The translations under genes were made by a program, and so were the position numbers. A DNA stretch of 64,000 nt from Thauera sedimentorum (GTDB lineage Bacteria > Pseudomonadota > Gammaproteobacteria > Burkholderiales > Rhodocyclaceae), in NCBI RefSeq assembly GCF_014489115.1, contig NZ_JACTAH010000001.1, forward strand, positions 496,001 through 560,000. The letters are read 5' to 3'. Positions within the stretch are counted from its first letter, which is position 1, and every line of letters begins with the position of its first letter. The notes beneath the pieces were generated by a model, which saw nothing but the letters and a program-made list of their open reading frames with translations, did not search any database and was not told where the DNA came from. Below, piece after piece: positions 29,490 to 40,770 of this stretch.

Positions 29490-30495
29490 GTTGGGCTCCC
29501 GGTATCGGTGTGGATTCTGGATCCTCGGCGGCGAGGAAGCGCTCCACCTTGATCGCGTACTGGCCGTTGAGCACGCCGTAACGGCCTTCGAGGACCGGCA
29601 CGCCGTCCGCTTCGATCTGCACCAGCTCGGAGACATGCAGCGGAATCACGTCGCCGGCACGCATGTTGACGATGTCGCGCAGGGTCACGCGCGACTGGCC
29701 CAGGTTGCAGACCAGCTCCACCTCGGCGGTCTGCAGCTGGCGGGTGAGCAGGTTGATCCAGCGCTTGTCCTGGGTGAGGTGGTCGCTCTGCATGGTCGAG
29801 TAGAGCATCTCGCGGATCGGCTCGACCATGGAGTAGGGGAAGCAGATGTGCATCTCCGCCTGCGCACCGCCCATCTCCAGCGAGAAGCTCGTCGACACGA
29901 CGATCTCGGAAGGTGTGGCAATGTTGGCGAACTGCGAGTTCATTTCCGAGCGGACATACTCCATCTCGATCTTGTAGACCGGCGCCCAGGCCTTGCAGTA
30001 TTCGGCGAACACCACGCCCAGCATGCCCTGGATGATGCGCTGCTCGGTGGGGGTGAAGTCGCGCCCCTCGACCCGGGTGTGGAAGCGCCCGTCGCCGCCG
30101 AACATGTTGTCCACGACGAGGAACACCAGGTTGGGGTCGAACACCACCAGGCCGGTGCCGCGCAGCGGCTTGGCGGTGACCAGGTTGAGGTTGGTGGGCA
30201 CCACCAGGTTGCGCACGAATTCGCCGTACTTCTGCACCTTGATCGGCCCCACCGAGACCTCGGTGTTGCGGTGCATGTAGTTGAACAGGCCGATGCGCAG
30301 GTAGCGCGCGAAGCGTTCGTTGATGAGCTCCATGGTGGGCATGCGCCCACGCACGATGCGCTCCTGGGTGGCCAGGTTGTACGGCTTTACGCCACCGGCC
30401 CCTTCGCTCTCGTCGGCCTCGGGTTCGTCGGACTCCCCGCTGACGCCGCGCAGCAGGGCGTCAACTTCATCCTGGGAAAGAAAGTCCGAAGACAT
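29482..30495 (-). CDS. fliM: Flagellar motor switch protein FliM
   Basis: 337 residues. The N-terminal FLSQDEVDALLRGVSGE is the conserved CheY-binding segment. The middle domain has GRMPTMELINERFARYLRIG and the C-terminus is a SpoA-like domain. FliM switches rotation direction on binding CheY-P. It lies in an operon between fliL and fliN. Confidence 0.97.
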   Translation of the reverse strand: MSSDFLSQDEVDALLRGVSGESDEPEADESEGAGGVKPYNLATQERIVRGRMPTMELINERFARYLRIGLFNYMHRNTEVSVGPIKVQKYGEFVRNLVVPTNLNLVTAKPLRGTGLVVFDPNLVFLVVDNMFGGDGRFHTRVEGRDFTPTEQRIIQGMLGVVFAEYCKAWAPVYKIEMEYVRSEMNSQFANIATPSEIVVSTSFSLEMGGAQAEMHICFPYSMVEPIREMLYSTMQSDHLTQDKRWINLLTRQLQTAEVELVCNLGQSRVTLRDIVNMRAGDVIPLHVSELVQIEADGVPVLEGRYGVLNGQYAIKVERFLAAEDPESTPIPGAQHG

Positions 30496-30509
30496 GATCG
30501 ATGGCCTCG

Positions 30510-31067
30510 TTACTGGATGATGAACGAGTTGAACAGCACGCCCTGCACCGGCCCGACGGCCGTGCCCGGCGCGGCGCCCGCAGGCGGGTTGAAGCCCAGT
30601 GCGCTGTTCACCTGGGTGAGGATCTCCTGCGCGAGCTTCTCGCGCCCTTCCATGGTAGACACCTCGGACGGCATCTTGCTCGACAGCAGCAGGTTGATGC
30701 GGTGGCGGATCTCGGGCATGAAGCCGTTGAGCTGGGCGCCGATCGTGGCGTCGGCCACCCGCAGCACGATCACCGCCTGCAGGTAATGGTCGGTTTCCTC
30801 GCGCGTCAGATTGACCGTGAAGGTGTCGAGCTGCACGAACACCGGCGGCTTGGACAGATCCACCGTGGGGGCGGCCTGTACCGCCGGGGTGGCTTCCGCG
30901 CTGTCGCCGCTGTTCTTGCCCTTCACCAGCAGCAGCACGCCGACCAGCGCCGCGGCAATCAGCAGCAGGAGCACCACGATCACCACGATGATGATCATGA
31001 GCTTGCTCTTCTTGGGGGCGGGTGCGTCAGTTGCTGCCACTTCCGGTTTTGCCGGCGCCTTGGCCAT
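30510..31067 (-). CDS. fliL: Flagellar basal-body protein FliL
   Basis: 185 residues. One N-terminal membrane helix (KLMIIIVVIVVLLLLIAAAL) follows a short Ala/Pro-rich cytoplasmic part. The periplasmic FliL domain contains VQLDTFTVNLTREETDHYLQ and ends with the conserved VLFNSFIIQ type of tail. FliL surrounds stators and supports torque. It lies 14 bases before fliM. Confidence 0.93.
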   Translation of the reverse strand: MAKAPAKPEVAATDAPAPKKSKLMIIIVVIVVLLLLIAAALVGVLLLVKGKNSGDSAEATPAVQAAPTVDLSKPPVFVQLDTFTVNLTREETDHYLQAVIVLRVADATIGAQLNGFMPEIRHRINLLLSSKMPSEVSTMEGREKLAQEILTQVNSALGFNPPAGAAPGTAVGPVQGVLFNSFIIQ

Positions 31068-31160
31068 GCCATTCTCCTTTTTCCACGCTTCGATTATCGG
31101 CGAGGCCGATCAAGCCCGAAGCGCGAAAAAGTGGGGCAGAGCGGCCCCTATTCCCGTGCT

Positions 31161-32441
31161 TCAGGCGAAGATGTCGACCAGGCCCTCGCCTTGTTTCGTC
31201 CATGTCGCAGCACCGCTCGCGGTGCTGCCGCCTGTTTCATTCACCCCGCCGACCGCATCGCGCCCGTGGCGACCGCGCGGCGAAGCGTCTTCCTGCCCGG
31301 TGCGCTGGTCACCCGAGGTGTTCACACTGGTCTGACCCAGGTTTACCCCGGACTGCGCCATCAGCTCGCGCAGGCGCGGCAAGGCCTGTTCCAGTGCTTC
31401 CTTGGCTTCGCGGGTGCTGGCCAGGAACTGGGCGGTGGCCTGGTCGCCGTTCATGTTGATCGACACCTCCACCTTGCCGAGGTTGGGCGGCGTGATCACC
31501 AGTTCCGCCTTGGACTCGCCTCGGCTGGTCATCCAGATCACCTTGCTGCCGACATCCTCCGCCCAGCCGTTCTGCCCGACCGGCGTTGCCACCTGCAGTT
31601 GCGGCCCCGGCTGCAGCGGGTTGTTGGCGCGGGGCGCGAACACGCTCTGCAGCGAGGTCGGCGGCTCGCCCTGCAGGGCCTGCATGGCCTTTGCGGGACT
31701 CTCCGTAAATGCGGTAACGGCACCGCTGCCGCGCGACTGAAGCTGCGCGACCAGCGAAGCGATACGGGTGGCGTTGGTCGATGGCTCGGCGAGGGTCGGG
31801 CTCTTGTCGGCGAGCGCATTCTGCAGAGATTTGCCCTTGCTGTCATCCGCACCCGCCAGAAGGTTCGAAGCGGTCTTCTGCTTGCCGCCGCGCAGTACGT
31901 CTGCCAGCGGGTCGGTCTCCGTGCTCGTCGCGTCGGCAGCTGCCCCGGTGCCGCCGGCGGCGCCGGCAAGCGCGGGGATCAGGGCGGCAATGGCTGCCGG
32001 CAGGGCGGCAGTTGCCGCCGTGCTTGCCGGTGCCTTGCCGGCTTCGGCGCCGTCCTGCGGCCGGGCGTCCCCGCCGCCCGCGGCCTGTTCGGCAGCGGCG
32101 GCTTCCTCGCTGGCCGGTGCATCGTCCTTTGCGGAGGCATCGGTGCGTTCGGTGCTGCGCTCCGTGCCTTCCGCGCGGCGTCCGTGTTCGGAACGCCGGC
32201 CGTGCTCGGTGTTGCGCGGGCGTTCGGCCTGCGGCCGTTCGCGCTGTGCGGTGGCTTCGGCCGGGCGTTCGGCAGCGCGCTCCGGGTTGCGTTCGCGCGG
32301 CGCGTCCATACGGTTCTGCAGGGTGCGGGAGAAGTCGTCGCCCGCCTGGCTGCCGCGCTCCGGCTGGCTTGCCATGAAGGGCGGCAAGCCGGACTGGGCG
32401 CTGGCGCCGTATTGGGGCTGGGCGGTGATCGGTGACGACAT
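31161..32441 (-). CDS. fliK: Flagellar hook-length control protein FliK
   Basis: 426 residues. The N-terminal two thirds are low complexity and rich in Ala, Glu, Arg and Pro, as in other FliK rulers. The C-terminal hook-length switch domain is clear: SKVIWMTSRGESKAELVITP PNLGKVEVSINMNGDQATAQ FLASTREAKEALEQALPRLR. FliK measures hook length and triggers the FlhB switch. It is the first gene after its own sigma-54 promoter. The coding sequence for residues about 125-160 holds many CGGCAA/TTGCCG motifs. Confidence 0.93.
   Translation of the reverse strand: MSSPITAQPQYGASAQSGLPPFMASQPERGSQAGDDFSRTLQNRMDAPRERNPERAAERPAEATAQRERPQAERPRNTEHGRRSEHGRRAEGTERSTERTDASAKDDAPASEEAAAAEQAAGGGDARPQDGAEAGKAPASTAATAALPAAIAALIPALAGAAGGTGAAADATSTETDPLADVLRGGKQKTASNLLAGADDSKGKSLQNALADKSPTLAEPSTNATRIASLVAQLQSRGSGAVTAFTESPAKAMQALQGEPPTSLQSVFAPRANNPLQPGPQLQVATPVGQNGWAEDVGSKVIWMTSRGESKAELVITPPNLGKVEVSINMNGDQATAQFLASTREAKEALEQALPRLRELMAQSGVNLGQTSVNTSGDQRTGQEDASPRGRHGRDAVGGVNETGGSTASGAATWTKQGEGLVDIFA
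31965..32045. promoter_or_regulatory. CGGCAA/TTGCCG motif cluster within fliK
   Basis: At least seven GGCAA or TTGCC hexamer-like copies occur here in both orientations, several preceded by C or followed by G. Another inverted pair (CTTGCC, eight bases, GGCAAG) lies nearer the start at about 32367-32388. They may be activator sites downstream of the fliK promoter, or simply reflect Ala/Gly-rich codons. Confidence 0.25.
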
Positions 32442-32478
32442 GGTTGCTTACCTCTCTGGCTTTGTCTGCCAGATCATG

Positions 32479-32494
32479 AGCAAGCTGTGTGCCA
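32479..32494 (-). promoter_or_regulatory. Sigma-54 promoter of fliK
   Basis: On the minus strand TGGCACACAGCTTGCT matches the consensus with GG and GC ten bases apart. It sits between the fliJ stop and the fliK start, so fliKLMNOPQR can be transcribed apart from fliFGHIJ. Confidence 0.85.
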
Positions 32495-32508
32495 GTCGTG
32501 CGTGGAAT

Positions 32509-32955
32509 TCAGTCGTCGATCTTGCCGTTGAAGCGGCGGGCGGCGTGTTCGTCGGACAGGCGCTGTTCCCGCCGCGCTTCGGTGCGCAGTTCGGCGGCGC
32601 GCTGGCGCTGCGTCAGCGTGTCGATGGCCTTGACCTTGTTGCGGTGGTTCATCCACACCTGCTGTCCCTGCACGGTGCGCAGGCGCGACTGCTCCACCAT
32701 GCTGCGCTGCGCCGCGATGGCCTCGTCGATCTTCACCAGGAAGGCGCTGTAGTTGCGCCAGGCGTCCGGACCGATGCCGCTGGCGGCGGCCTGCAGGAAG
32801 CGCTGCTGATACTCGTCGCGATACTCCTGGAGCATGTCGAGCTTGCGCTTGCCTTCGGTTTCGCTGGCGATCAACTCGCCCAGCCGGCGCGCGGCGTCGT
32901 CCATGCGCGACTGCATCAGTTCGAGCAGGGGTTGCAGCGGAGATGGTCTGTTCAA
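32509..32955 (-). CDS. fliJ: Flagellar export chaperone FliJ
   Basis: 148 residues from a TTG start (LNRPSPLQPLLELMQSRMDD), with GAGGG suitably upstream. The frame could extend to 33027, but the added residues are not FliJ-like. The protein is a long coiled-coil hairpin (DDAARRLGELIASETEGKRK, QRSMVEQSRLRTVQGQQVWM). FliJ sits in the centre of the FliI hexamer. Length matches enteric FliJ (147). Confidence 0.88.
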   Translation of the reverse strand: MNRPSPLQPLLELMQSRMDDAARRLGELIASETEGKRKLDMLQEYRDEYQQRFLQAAASGIGPDAWRNYSAFLVKIDEAIAAQRSMVEQSRLRTVQGQQVWMNHRNKVKAIDTLTQRQRAAELRTEARREQRLSDEHAARRFNGKIDD

Positions 32956-33048
32956 CGTGGCCCCCTCGCAAGTCGGGACCGAACGGCGTTTCGGTTCATG
33001 GGCATGTCGGGTGGCGGGCAGCGCCACGCCCGCGCTTCAGCGGTGTCG

Positions 33049-34455
33049 TCAGCCGGCCTGGGCGAAGAGCTGGTGCAGCTTGGCGGCGGCGTTGCGGTAG
33101 GCCTCGCGTTCGTCGATGCGCTGCTGCAGGAATGCCTCAAGTTTAGGATAAAGCGCGACGGCCGTGTCGAGCAGCGGGTCGGCGCCCGGCTGATAGGCGC
33201 CCACCGCGATCAGGTCGCGCGAGCGCTGGTAGCGCGAGAACAACTGCTTGAAGCGGCGCACCAGGTCGAAGTGCTCGTCGCCCACCAGGTTGTGCATGGC
33301 GCGCGAGATGGACTGTTCGATGTCGATGGCCGGGTAGTGCCCCTGGTCGGCCAGCGCACGGGAGAGCACGAAGTGGCCGTCGAGGATGGCGCGTGCGGCA
33401 TCGGCGATCGGGTCCTGCTGGTCGTCGCCTTCGGCCAGCACGGTGTAGAAGGCGGTGATCGAACCGCCGCCGTCCGGGCCATTGCCGGCGCGCTCGACCA
33501 GCGCCGGCAGGCGGGCGAACACCGAGGGCGGGTAGCCGCGGGTGACCGGCGGTTCGCCGATCGCGAGCGCGATCTCGCGCTGGGCCATGGCATAGCGGGT
33601 CAGCGAATCCATGATCAGCAGCACCTGCTTGCCCTGGTCGCGGAAGTGTTCGGCGATGGTGGTGGCGTAGGCGGCGCCCTGCAGGCGCATCAGCGGGCTG
33701 GTGTCGGCCGGGGCGGCCACCACCACCGAGCGGGCGAGACCTTGCGGGCCGAGGCTGTGCTCGATGAACTCCTTCACCTCGCGCCCCCGTTCGCCGATCA
33801 GCCCGACGACGATCACGTCCGCCGAGGTGTAGCGCGCCATCATGCCGATCAGCACCGACTTGCCCACCCCAGAGCCGGCGAACAGGCCCAGGCGTTGGCC
33901 GCGACCGACGGTGAGCAGACTGTTGATCGCGCGGATGCCCACGTCCAGGGGGGCGGAGATCGGCGCCCGTTGCAGCGGGTTGAAGGGGCGGCTCTGCAGT
34001 GAGCGGGCGAGGGAGGTGTCGAGGGGGCCGAGGCCGTCCAGCGGCCGGCCCGCGCCATCGACCACCCGGCCGAGCAGTCCGTCGCCCACCGGCAGGTGCT
34101 TGGCACGGTCGGCGGCGCGGCGGTTGCGCGGGGCGTCCTGGCCGGGCTGCAGGCGGTTGGGCGGTGTTTCCAGCGGCAGGACCAGGGCGCCCGGCGCCAG
34201 GCCGAAGACGTCCTCGGTGGGCATCATGTAGAGCTTCTCGCCGTGGAAGCCGACGACCTCGGCTTCCACCGAGCCGCCGCCGGGCACCATGATGCGGCAG
34301 CCCGAACCGAGCGGCAGCTTGAGGCCGGCCGCTTCCATGACCAGGCCGTTGATGCGCGTGAGGCGGCCGGAGAGTTCGTACGGACGGGCGTCGTCCACCA
34401 TCGCGCGGTTGCCGGCGAGGTAGGTGCGCCAGGTGTCGGCCAGCTGCATGCTCAT
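33049..34455 (-). CDS. fliI: Flagellum-specific ATPase FliI
   Basis: 468 residues. The P-loop reads [20 protein letters not shown], the Walker B region includes [20 protein letters not shown], and [20 protein letters not shown] is the FliI/YscN signature. FliI unfolds and delivers export substrates with FliH and FliJ. Its start overlaps the fliH stop by four bases. Confidence 0.97.
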   Translation of the reverse strand: MSMQLADTWRTYLAGNRAMVDDARPYELSGRLTRINGLVMEAAGLKLPLGSGCRIMVPGGGSVEAEVVGFHGEKLYMMPTEDVFGLAPGALVLPLETPPNRLQPGQDAPRNRRAADRAKHLPVGDGLLGRVVDGAGRPLDGLGPLDTSLARSLQSRPFNPLQRAPISAPLDVGIRAINSLLTVGRGQRLGLFAGSGVGKSVLIGMMARYTSADVIVVGLIGERGREVKEFIEHSLGPQGLARSVVVAAPADTSPLMRLQGAAYATTIAEHFRDQGKQVLLIMDSLTRYAMAQREIALAIGEPPVTRGYPPSVFARLPALVERAGNGPDGGGSITAFYTVLAEGDDQQDPIADAARAILDGHFVLSRALADQGHYPAIDIEQSISRAMHNLVGDEHFDLVRRFKQLFSRYQRSRDLIAVGAYQPGADPLLDTAVALYPKLEAFLQQRIDEREAYRNAAAKLHQLFAQAG

Positions 34456-35168
34456 GCGTCGTCCGCGTCCCAGGCGGTTTCGTCGCGTCCAAGGCTCTCG
34501 ATGATGCGCCGCCAGCGGGTTTCCACCGTGGCGTCGACCTGGGTGCCGCCGGCTTCCACCAGGCAGCCGCCGCGGGTCAGGCTGTCGTCCTCGATCAGGC
34601 GGTGCTCGCCGTGCGCGAACTGTTCGCCGAGCAGCTCGCGCACCAGTGCGGCGTCTTCCGGATGCAGGCGGACGCGGGCGTGGTTCTGCGGCAGTTCCTG
34701 CAGGGCGCTGCGCAGGGTGTCGGCGATGGCTTCAGGCCGGGCGACGAGCGTGTCGCGCACCATCTTGCGTGCGAGCGCGAGCGCCAGGCCCATCAGTTCC
34801 TCGGTGACCTGGGAGTCGAGTTCGTCGAAGGAGCGCTCCAGCGCCTGCACCATGTTGCCCAGCTTTTGCGCTTCGGCGCGCGCCTGTTCGCGGCCCTCGC
34901 GGTAGCCGGCCTCGCGGCCTTCGGCAAAACCGCTCTGGTAGCCTTCGCGGTGTGCCTCGGCGCGCGTCTCTTCCTGCATGCGCTCGAGCTCTTCCGCAGT
35001 CGGAAAGCGGAAATCCGCCAGCGGGGCCTCTTCCGGTTCGGCTTCGGACGGCGGCAGGGCTTCCTCCGGCGCGGGGTCGGCTGCAGCCGGCTGTTCGGGG
35101 CGCTCGTCGAAGGATGGCGGCTCCCAGCGCCGGTAGGCGCCCGCGGCCTGGTGGCGTTCGATCGCCAT
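34452..35168 (-). CDS. fliH: Flagellar export ATPase regulator FliH
   Basis: 238 residues. An acidic, Pro-rich N-terminus is followed by the glycine-repeat helix [20 protein letters not shown] (GxxxG-like periodicity, diagnostic of FliH) and a C-terminal domain binding FliI ([40 protein letters not shown]). The ATG at 35168 has GGAG six bases upstream; a GTG one codon earlier is less likely. Confidence 0.93.
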   Translation of the reverse strand: MAIERHQAAGAYRRWEPPSFDERPEQPAAADPAPEEALPPSEAEPEEAPLADFRFPTAEELERMQEETRAEAHREGYQSGFAEGREAGYREGREQARAEAQKLGNMVQALERSFDELDSQVTEELMGLALALARKMVRDTLVARPEAIADTLRSALQELPQNHARVRLHPEDAALVRELLGEQFAHGEHRLIEDDSLTRGGCLVEAGGTQVDATVETRWRRIIESLGRDETAWDADDA

Positions 35169-35186
35169 CACATGCTCCGTTCAGGC

Positions 35187-36191
35187 TCACACGAAGGCAT
35201 CGTCGCCTCCCTTGCCGCCGAGCATGACCTGGCCTTCCTCGGCCAGGCGGCGGACGATCTTGAGGATCTCCTTCTGCTCGGCCTCGACCTCGGACAGGCG
35301 CACCGGACCCTTGGCCTCCAGGTCCTCGCGCAGCATCTCCGCCGCACGGCTGGACATGTTCTTGAAGATCTTCTCGCGCAGCTCGGGCGCCGCACCCTTG
35401 AGGGCGACGATCAGCGAGTCGGACTGCACCTCTCGCAGGATGGTCTGGATGCCGCGGTCGTCGATGTCCATCAGGTTCTCGAACACGAACATCTCGTCGA
35501 GAATCTTCTGGGCGAGGTCCGGGTCGTACTCGCGCACGTTGTCGATCACCGAGGTTTCCGCCGCGGAGCCGACGAAGTTGAGGATCTCCGCCGCGTGGCG
35601 CACGCCGCCCATCGCCGCCTTCTTAACCGTGGAGGCGCCCGACAGCATGCGGGTCAGCGCGTCGTTGAGCTCCTTGAGTGCGGCCGGCTGCACGCCGTCG
35701 AGCGTGGCGATGCGCAGGATCACGTCGTTGCGCAGGCGTTCCGGGAAATGCTTGAGGATCTCGCCGGCCTGGTCGAACTCCAGGTGCACCAGGATGGTGG
35801 CGATGATCTGCGGGTGTTCGTTCTTGATCAGGTCGGCGGCGGTGGGGGCGTCCATCCACTTCAGGCTCTCGATGCCCGCGGTGTCCGAGCCGCTCAGCAC
35901 GCGCGACAGCAGATGGGCGGCACGTTCGTCGCCCAGCGCCTTGGTGAGCATCTCGCGGATCTGCTCTTCGTCGGCCTGGATGGCCGCACCCTTGCCGGAA
36001 TGCTCGTCCAGCTCGTCGAGCAGCGGCTCCACCTTGCTGCGCGGCTGCGCCGGCATGCTGGCCATCTTCATGCCGAGTTTCTGCACTTCGCGGGGCCCCA
36101 GGTGCTTGAGCACCTCGGCGGCTTCGTTCGGTCCCAGCGTGAGCAGCAGCAGCGCGGCCTTCTCCAGGCCTTCTTCCGGGGACGTGCTCAC
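35187..36191 (-). CDS. fliG: Flagellar motor switch protein FliG
   Basis: 334 residues. FliG couples the MS-ring to stator torque. It shows the N-terminal KAALLLLTLGPNEAAEVLKH, the EHPQIIATILVHLEFDQAGE EILKHFP-type central region and the C-terminal torque helix with alternating charges (VALKGAAPELREKIFKNMSS RAAEMLREDLEAKGPVRLSE). The start overlaps the fliF stop by four bases. Confidence 0.97.
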   Translation of the reverse strand: MSTSPEEGLEKAALLLLTLGPNEAAEVLKHLGPREVQKLGMKMASMPAQPRSKVEPLLDELDEHSGKGAAIQADEEQIREMLTKALGDERAAHLLSRVLSGSDTAGIESLKWMDAPTAADLIKNEHPQIIATILVHLEFDQAGEILKHFPERLRNDVILRIATLDGVQPAALKELNDALTRMLSGASTVKKAAMGGVRHAAEILNFVGSAAETSVIDNVREYDPDLAQKILDEMFVFENLMDIDDRGIQTILREVQSDSLIVALKGAAPELREKIFKNMSSRAAEMLREDLEAKGPVRLSEVEAEQKEILKIVRRLAEEGQVMLGGKGGDDAFV

Positions 36192-37846
36192 TTGCGGCCC
36201 TCCTCATTCACACCCATCCACTCCTTGATCAGCCCGGCGACGATCTTGGGATCGTTCTTCGCCAGTTCGCGGGCACGCGCCAGGCGGGTCTCGTAGGAGC
36301 CGGCCATGGCCGCGGCCGACAGGGTGACCTCGGCGCCTTCCTCGCCTTCTTCCATCGCTTCTTCCTCTTCCTCCCGCTCTGCCGGCGCCACGGTGCGCAG
36401 CAAGGGGCGGATGATTGCAAGATAGACGAACAGCACCACCAGCAGGATCACCAGATAGCGGGCGGCTTCCTTGCCCATGTCGAGCACTTCCGGGTCCTTC
36501 CACAGCGGCACTTCCGGACCGGCCTCGGCGGCGGCGAAGGCGCTGCCCACCACGTTGAGGCTGTCGCCGCGATCCTGGTTGTAGCCCATCGCCTCGCGGA
36601 CCAGACTGGTGATCTGGGCGATCTCCTGCTCGGTGAGCGGCACATTCACCGTTTCGCCCGCCTCGTTGACCTGGGTACGGTGGTTCAGCACCACCGCGAC
36701 CGACAGGCGCTTGACCTGGCCCATGGCCTGGCGCACATGCTGGATGGTGCGGTCGAGTTCGTAGTTGGTCACCGCGCTGCGGCTGCCGTTGAAGGTGGCG
36801 GCGTTGGTGCCGTTGTTGCCGTTGCCCACCGGCGGATTGGTGATCGGCGCGGTCGCCGGTGCCGGCGGCTGGTTGGACAGCGCGCCGGGCACGCCTTGCG
36901 GGCCGGGCTCGCCGATGCGGTTCTCGTTGATCTGCTGGCTGCGGATCGCCTGGTCGGGTGTGGGGTTGGGCTTGTAGGTCTCCGCGGTCTGCTCGACCTG
37001 GTTGAAATCGATGTCGGCGGTGACCTGGGCGCGGAAGTTGCCGTTGCCGAGGATGGGCGACAGGATGGTTTCGATGCGGCGGATGTAGCCGGTTTCGACG
37101 TCGCGCACGTACTGCAGCTGGCTGGAATCGAGCCCGGCCTGACGCAGCGCGCTGGCGCCGCCGGTGAGCAGGTTGCCGCTCTGGTCGATGACGCTCACGC
37201 CGGCCTCGCCCATGCGCGGCACGCTGGAAGACACCAGGTGCACGATACCGGCCAGCTGCGCCGGCTCGAGGATGCGGCCCGGGCGCAGGGCGACCATCAC
37301 CGAGGCGGTGGGCTTCTGGTCGTCACGCAGGAAGGCGGTCTGCTTCGGAATCGCCAGATGCACCCGTGCGCTGGCCACCGAGGCGATCGACTGTATGGTG
37401 CGCGACAGCTCGCCTTCCAGCGCACGCTGGTAGTTCACCTGTTCATGGAACTGCGAGACGCCGAGCTTCTGGGTCTCCATGATCTCGAAGCCCACCAGGC
37501 CGCCCTTGGGCAGGCCCTCGGCGGCCAGCCGCAGGCGTACGTCGTGCACCTGCGCCTCAGGCACCAGGATGGCATTGCCGGTTGGCGACAGGCGGTAGGG
37601 CACGTTCTGCTGTTGCAGCGCCGTGACGATGGCGCCGCCATCGCGTTCGTCGAAGTTGGAGAACAGCACCGCGTAGGCGGGGGCGCGCTGCCACAGCAGT
37701 ACGCCCACGACCAGCGCGATCGCCAGTGCCAGGGCGACGCCGCCGGCCAGCTTCTGACGCTGGTCCAGTGCGCGGATGTTCTCGATGACCTGCTGCAGCT
37801 GCGAGCGGGGCGGCTGTGCGGCAGCGGCGGTATCTGCGGTTGCCAT
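36188..37846 (-). CDS. fliF: Flagellar MS-ring protein FliF
   Basis: 552 residues from the ATG of MATADTAAAAQPPRSQLQQV (AGGA seven bases upstream). Two membrane segments flank a large periplasmic region: LAGGVALALAIALVVGVLLW near residue 40 and YLVILLVVLFVYLAIIRPLL near residue 450. Ring-building motifs include LFSNFDERDGGAIVTALQQQ and ALEGELSRTIQSIASVASAR. The C-terminus contacts FliG. It is the first gene of fliFGHIJ. Confidence 0.97.
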   Translation of the reverse strand: MATADTAAAAQPPRSQLQQVIENIRALDQRQKLAGGVALALAIALVVGVLLWQRAPAYAVLFSNFDERDGGAIVTALQQQNVPYRLSPTGNAILVPEAQVHDVRLRLAAEGLPKGGLVGFEIMETQKLGVSQFHEQVNYQRALEGELSRTIQSIASVASARVHLAIPKQTAFLRDDQKPTASVMVALRPGRILEPAQLAGIVHLVSSSVPRMGEAGVSVIDQSGNLLTGGASALRQAGLDSSQLQYVRDVETGYIRRIETILSPILGNGNFRAQVTADIDFNQVEQTAETYKPNPTPDQAIRSQQINENRIGEPGPQGVPGALSNQPPAPATAPITNPPVGNGNNGTNAATFNGSRSAVTNYELDRTIQHVRQAMGQVKRLSVAVVLNHRTQVNEAGETVNVPLTEQEIAQITSLVREAMGYNQDRGDSLNVVGSAFAAAEAGPEVPLWKDPEVLDMGKEAARYLVILLVVLFVYLAIIRPLLRTVAPAEREEEEEAMEEGEEGAEVTLSAAAMAGSYETRLARARELAKNDPKIVAGLIKEWMGVNEEGRK

Positions 37847-37887
37847 GCTGGATTCCTGTTGCAGTCCCTTTGACGGATGGCGGCATT

Positions 37888-37953
37888 GTCCGCCGGCAAA
37901 CGCAACTTCAATGTTCGGATAAGCGGCATTTTTTGCCGCCTGTTTGCCGGTTA
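37888..37953. promoter_or_regulatory. CGGCAA/TTGCCG motif cluster in the fliF leader
   Basis: CCGGCAAAC at 37892, GCGGCA..TTGCCGC (an inverted pair around T6) at 37923-37939 and TTTGCCGG at 37943 lie between the candidate fliF promoter and its start codon. Downstream activator sites of this kind are known for Vibrio FlrC; here it is inference. Confidence 0.35.
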
Positions 37954-37966
37954 CCATACACCGCAG

Positions 37967-37982
37967 CGCAGCTAGACTGCCA
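37967..37982 (-). promoter_or_regulatory. Candidate sigma-54 promoter of fliFGHIJ
   Basis: On the minus strand TGGCAGTCTAGCTGCG has the invariant GG and GC ten bases apart but deviates from the consensus at several other bases. It lies about 120 bases before fliF. Confidence 0.45.
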
Positions 37983-38013
37983 GTCGTGAAAAACTGCCGG
38001 GAGCCCGAGCCCG

Positions 38014-39191
38014 ATGCCGAATCCGCCCACCTCCGCCAGTCCCGCCCAGCCGGTGCCGCCCACGGTACCCGATGGCGGCGTGGCGCGACTGGATGCCGCG
38101 CAGCTCGCCGAAGCCTTCCAGCTGTTCAGCCGGGCGTCGGAAGAACTCTCGCACGCCTATAACGCCCTGCAGGGCCGGGTCGAGCAGCTCACCGAACGGC
38201 TCACCGTGCTGATGGGCGCGCTGCCAGCCGGTGTGGTGGTGCTGGACCGCGCCGGCACGCTGGTGCAGGTCAACCGCGCGGCCGAGGAGCTGTTCGGCGC
38301 CGGCATCACCGGGCGGCAATGGCAGCAGGTGGGCGCCGCGCTGCAGGCGACCGAGACCCCGGGCGAGATGAGCGTGGAGCTGGCTGATGGCCCGCGCCGC
38401 CTGTCGGTGTCGGAGACCGCGCTGGAATCCGGCGACGAGCGCATCCTGCTGCTGCACGACATCACCGAAACCCACCGCATGCGCCTGGCCGCCGAGCGCA
38501 ATGAGCGCCTCGCGGCGATGGGCGAGATGGTTGCCGGCCTGGCCCACCAGCTGCGTACCCCTTTGGCCGCGGCCCTGCTGTATACCGGCAACCTGCGCCA
38601 GCCCGAACTCGGCCCGGCCGAACGCCTCAAGGTGGCCGACCGCGCCATCGAGCGCATGCGCTACCTGGAGCGCCTGATCCGCGACATGCTGCTGTTCGCC
38701 CGCGGCGACAGCCTGGGGCGCCAGTTCTTCGGCGTCTGCGAGCTGAGTGCCGAACTGGCCCACACCCTGGAGCCGGTGGCGCGTGCGCGGCAGATCGAGT
38801 TCAGCAGCCAGTGCGACTGCGGCGAACTGCAACTGCATGGTGACCGCAAGGCGCTCGCCGGTGCGCTCACCAACCTGCTGGAGAACGGCATCCAGGCCAC
38901 CGAACCGGGCGGCAGCGTCGACTGCCAGGTGCGCCAGGTGGGCCAGGACATCGTGTTCACCGTGCGCGACAGCGGGCGCGGCATCGACCCCGCCATGCAG
39001 GAGCGCCTGTTCGAACCCTTCTTTACCACCCGGGCCGAAGGCACCGGCCTGGGGCTGGCGATCGCGCGCGGCGTGGCGCGCGCCCACGGCGGCGAGATCA
39101 CCCTGGATTCCGCGCCCGGCAAGGGCTCCACTTTCATGCTCACCGTCCCGCTGCCGACCGAGGGCGGAGACGCAGACGGCAAGGCCGAATC

Positions 39192-39195
<4 letters not shown>
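38014..39195 (+). CDS. flrB: Flagellar sensor histidine kinase FlrB/FleS
   Basis: 393 residues, soluble (no membrane segment). Residues about 60-150 form a PAS-like domain (LMGALPAGVVVLDRAGTLVQ). The H-box is AGLAHQLRTPLAAALLYTGN with His178. The N, G1 and G2 boxes are NLLENGIQA, DSGRGIDP and GTGLGLAIARG. The unusual AHQLRTPL H-box is typical of the FlrB/FleS group. The kinase should phosphorylate FlrC, encoded directly downstream with a four-base overlap. It is divergent from fliF. No FlrA/FleQ gene is in the window. Confidence 0.93.
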
Positions 39196-40625
<1,430 letters not shown>

Positions 40626-40712
40626 AGCCTCCGCAGATTCGGGCCCTGTTCTTGCTAAGTATTCGCAGGGCGCCCGCGTGCGCCGGACAGGGCTGCATGC
40701 CGAGCGTGGTGG

Positions 40713-40728
40713 TGGCATGCGGGTTGCT
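40713..40728 (+). promoter_or_regulatory. Sigma-54 promoter of fliE
   Basis: TGGCATGCGGGTTGCT matches the consensus with intact TTGC and ten-base spacing of GG and GC. It lies 43 bases before the first fliE ATG. Confidence 0.8.
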
Positions 40729-40770
40729 CTGCTAGACTGGAAACCAAGCTAACCCGGACGCCGGGGGAAG

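Noticed and set aside
31075..31115. GCCGATAA box upstream of fliL, like a sigma-28 -10 element
   Set aside because: No matching -35 at the required 11-base spacing, and fliL is already in the fliK operon.
31768..34002. Open frame of 744 codons opposite fliK, fliJ and fliI
   Set aside because: Runs across three well-supported genes and has the composition of an antisense shadow.
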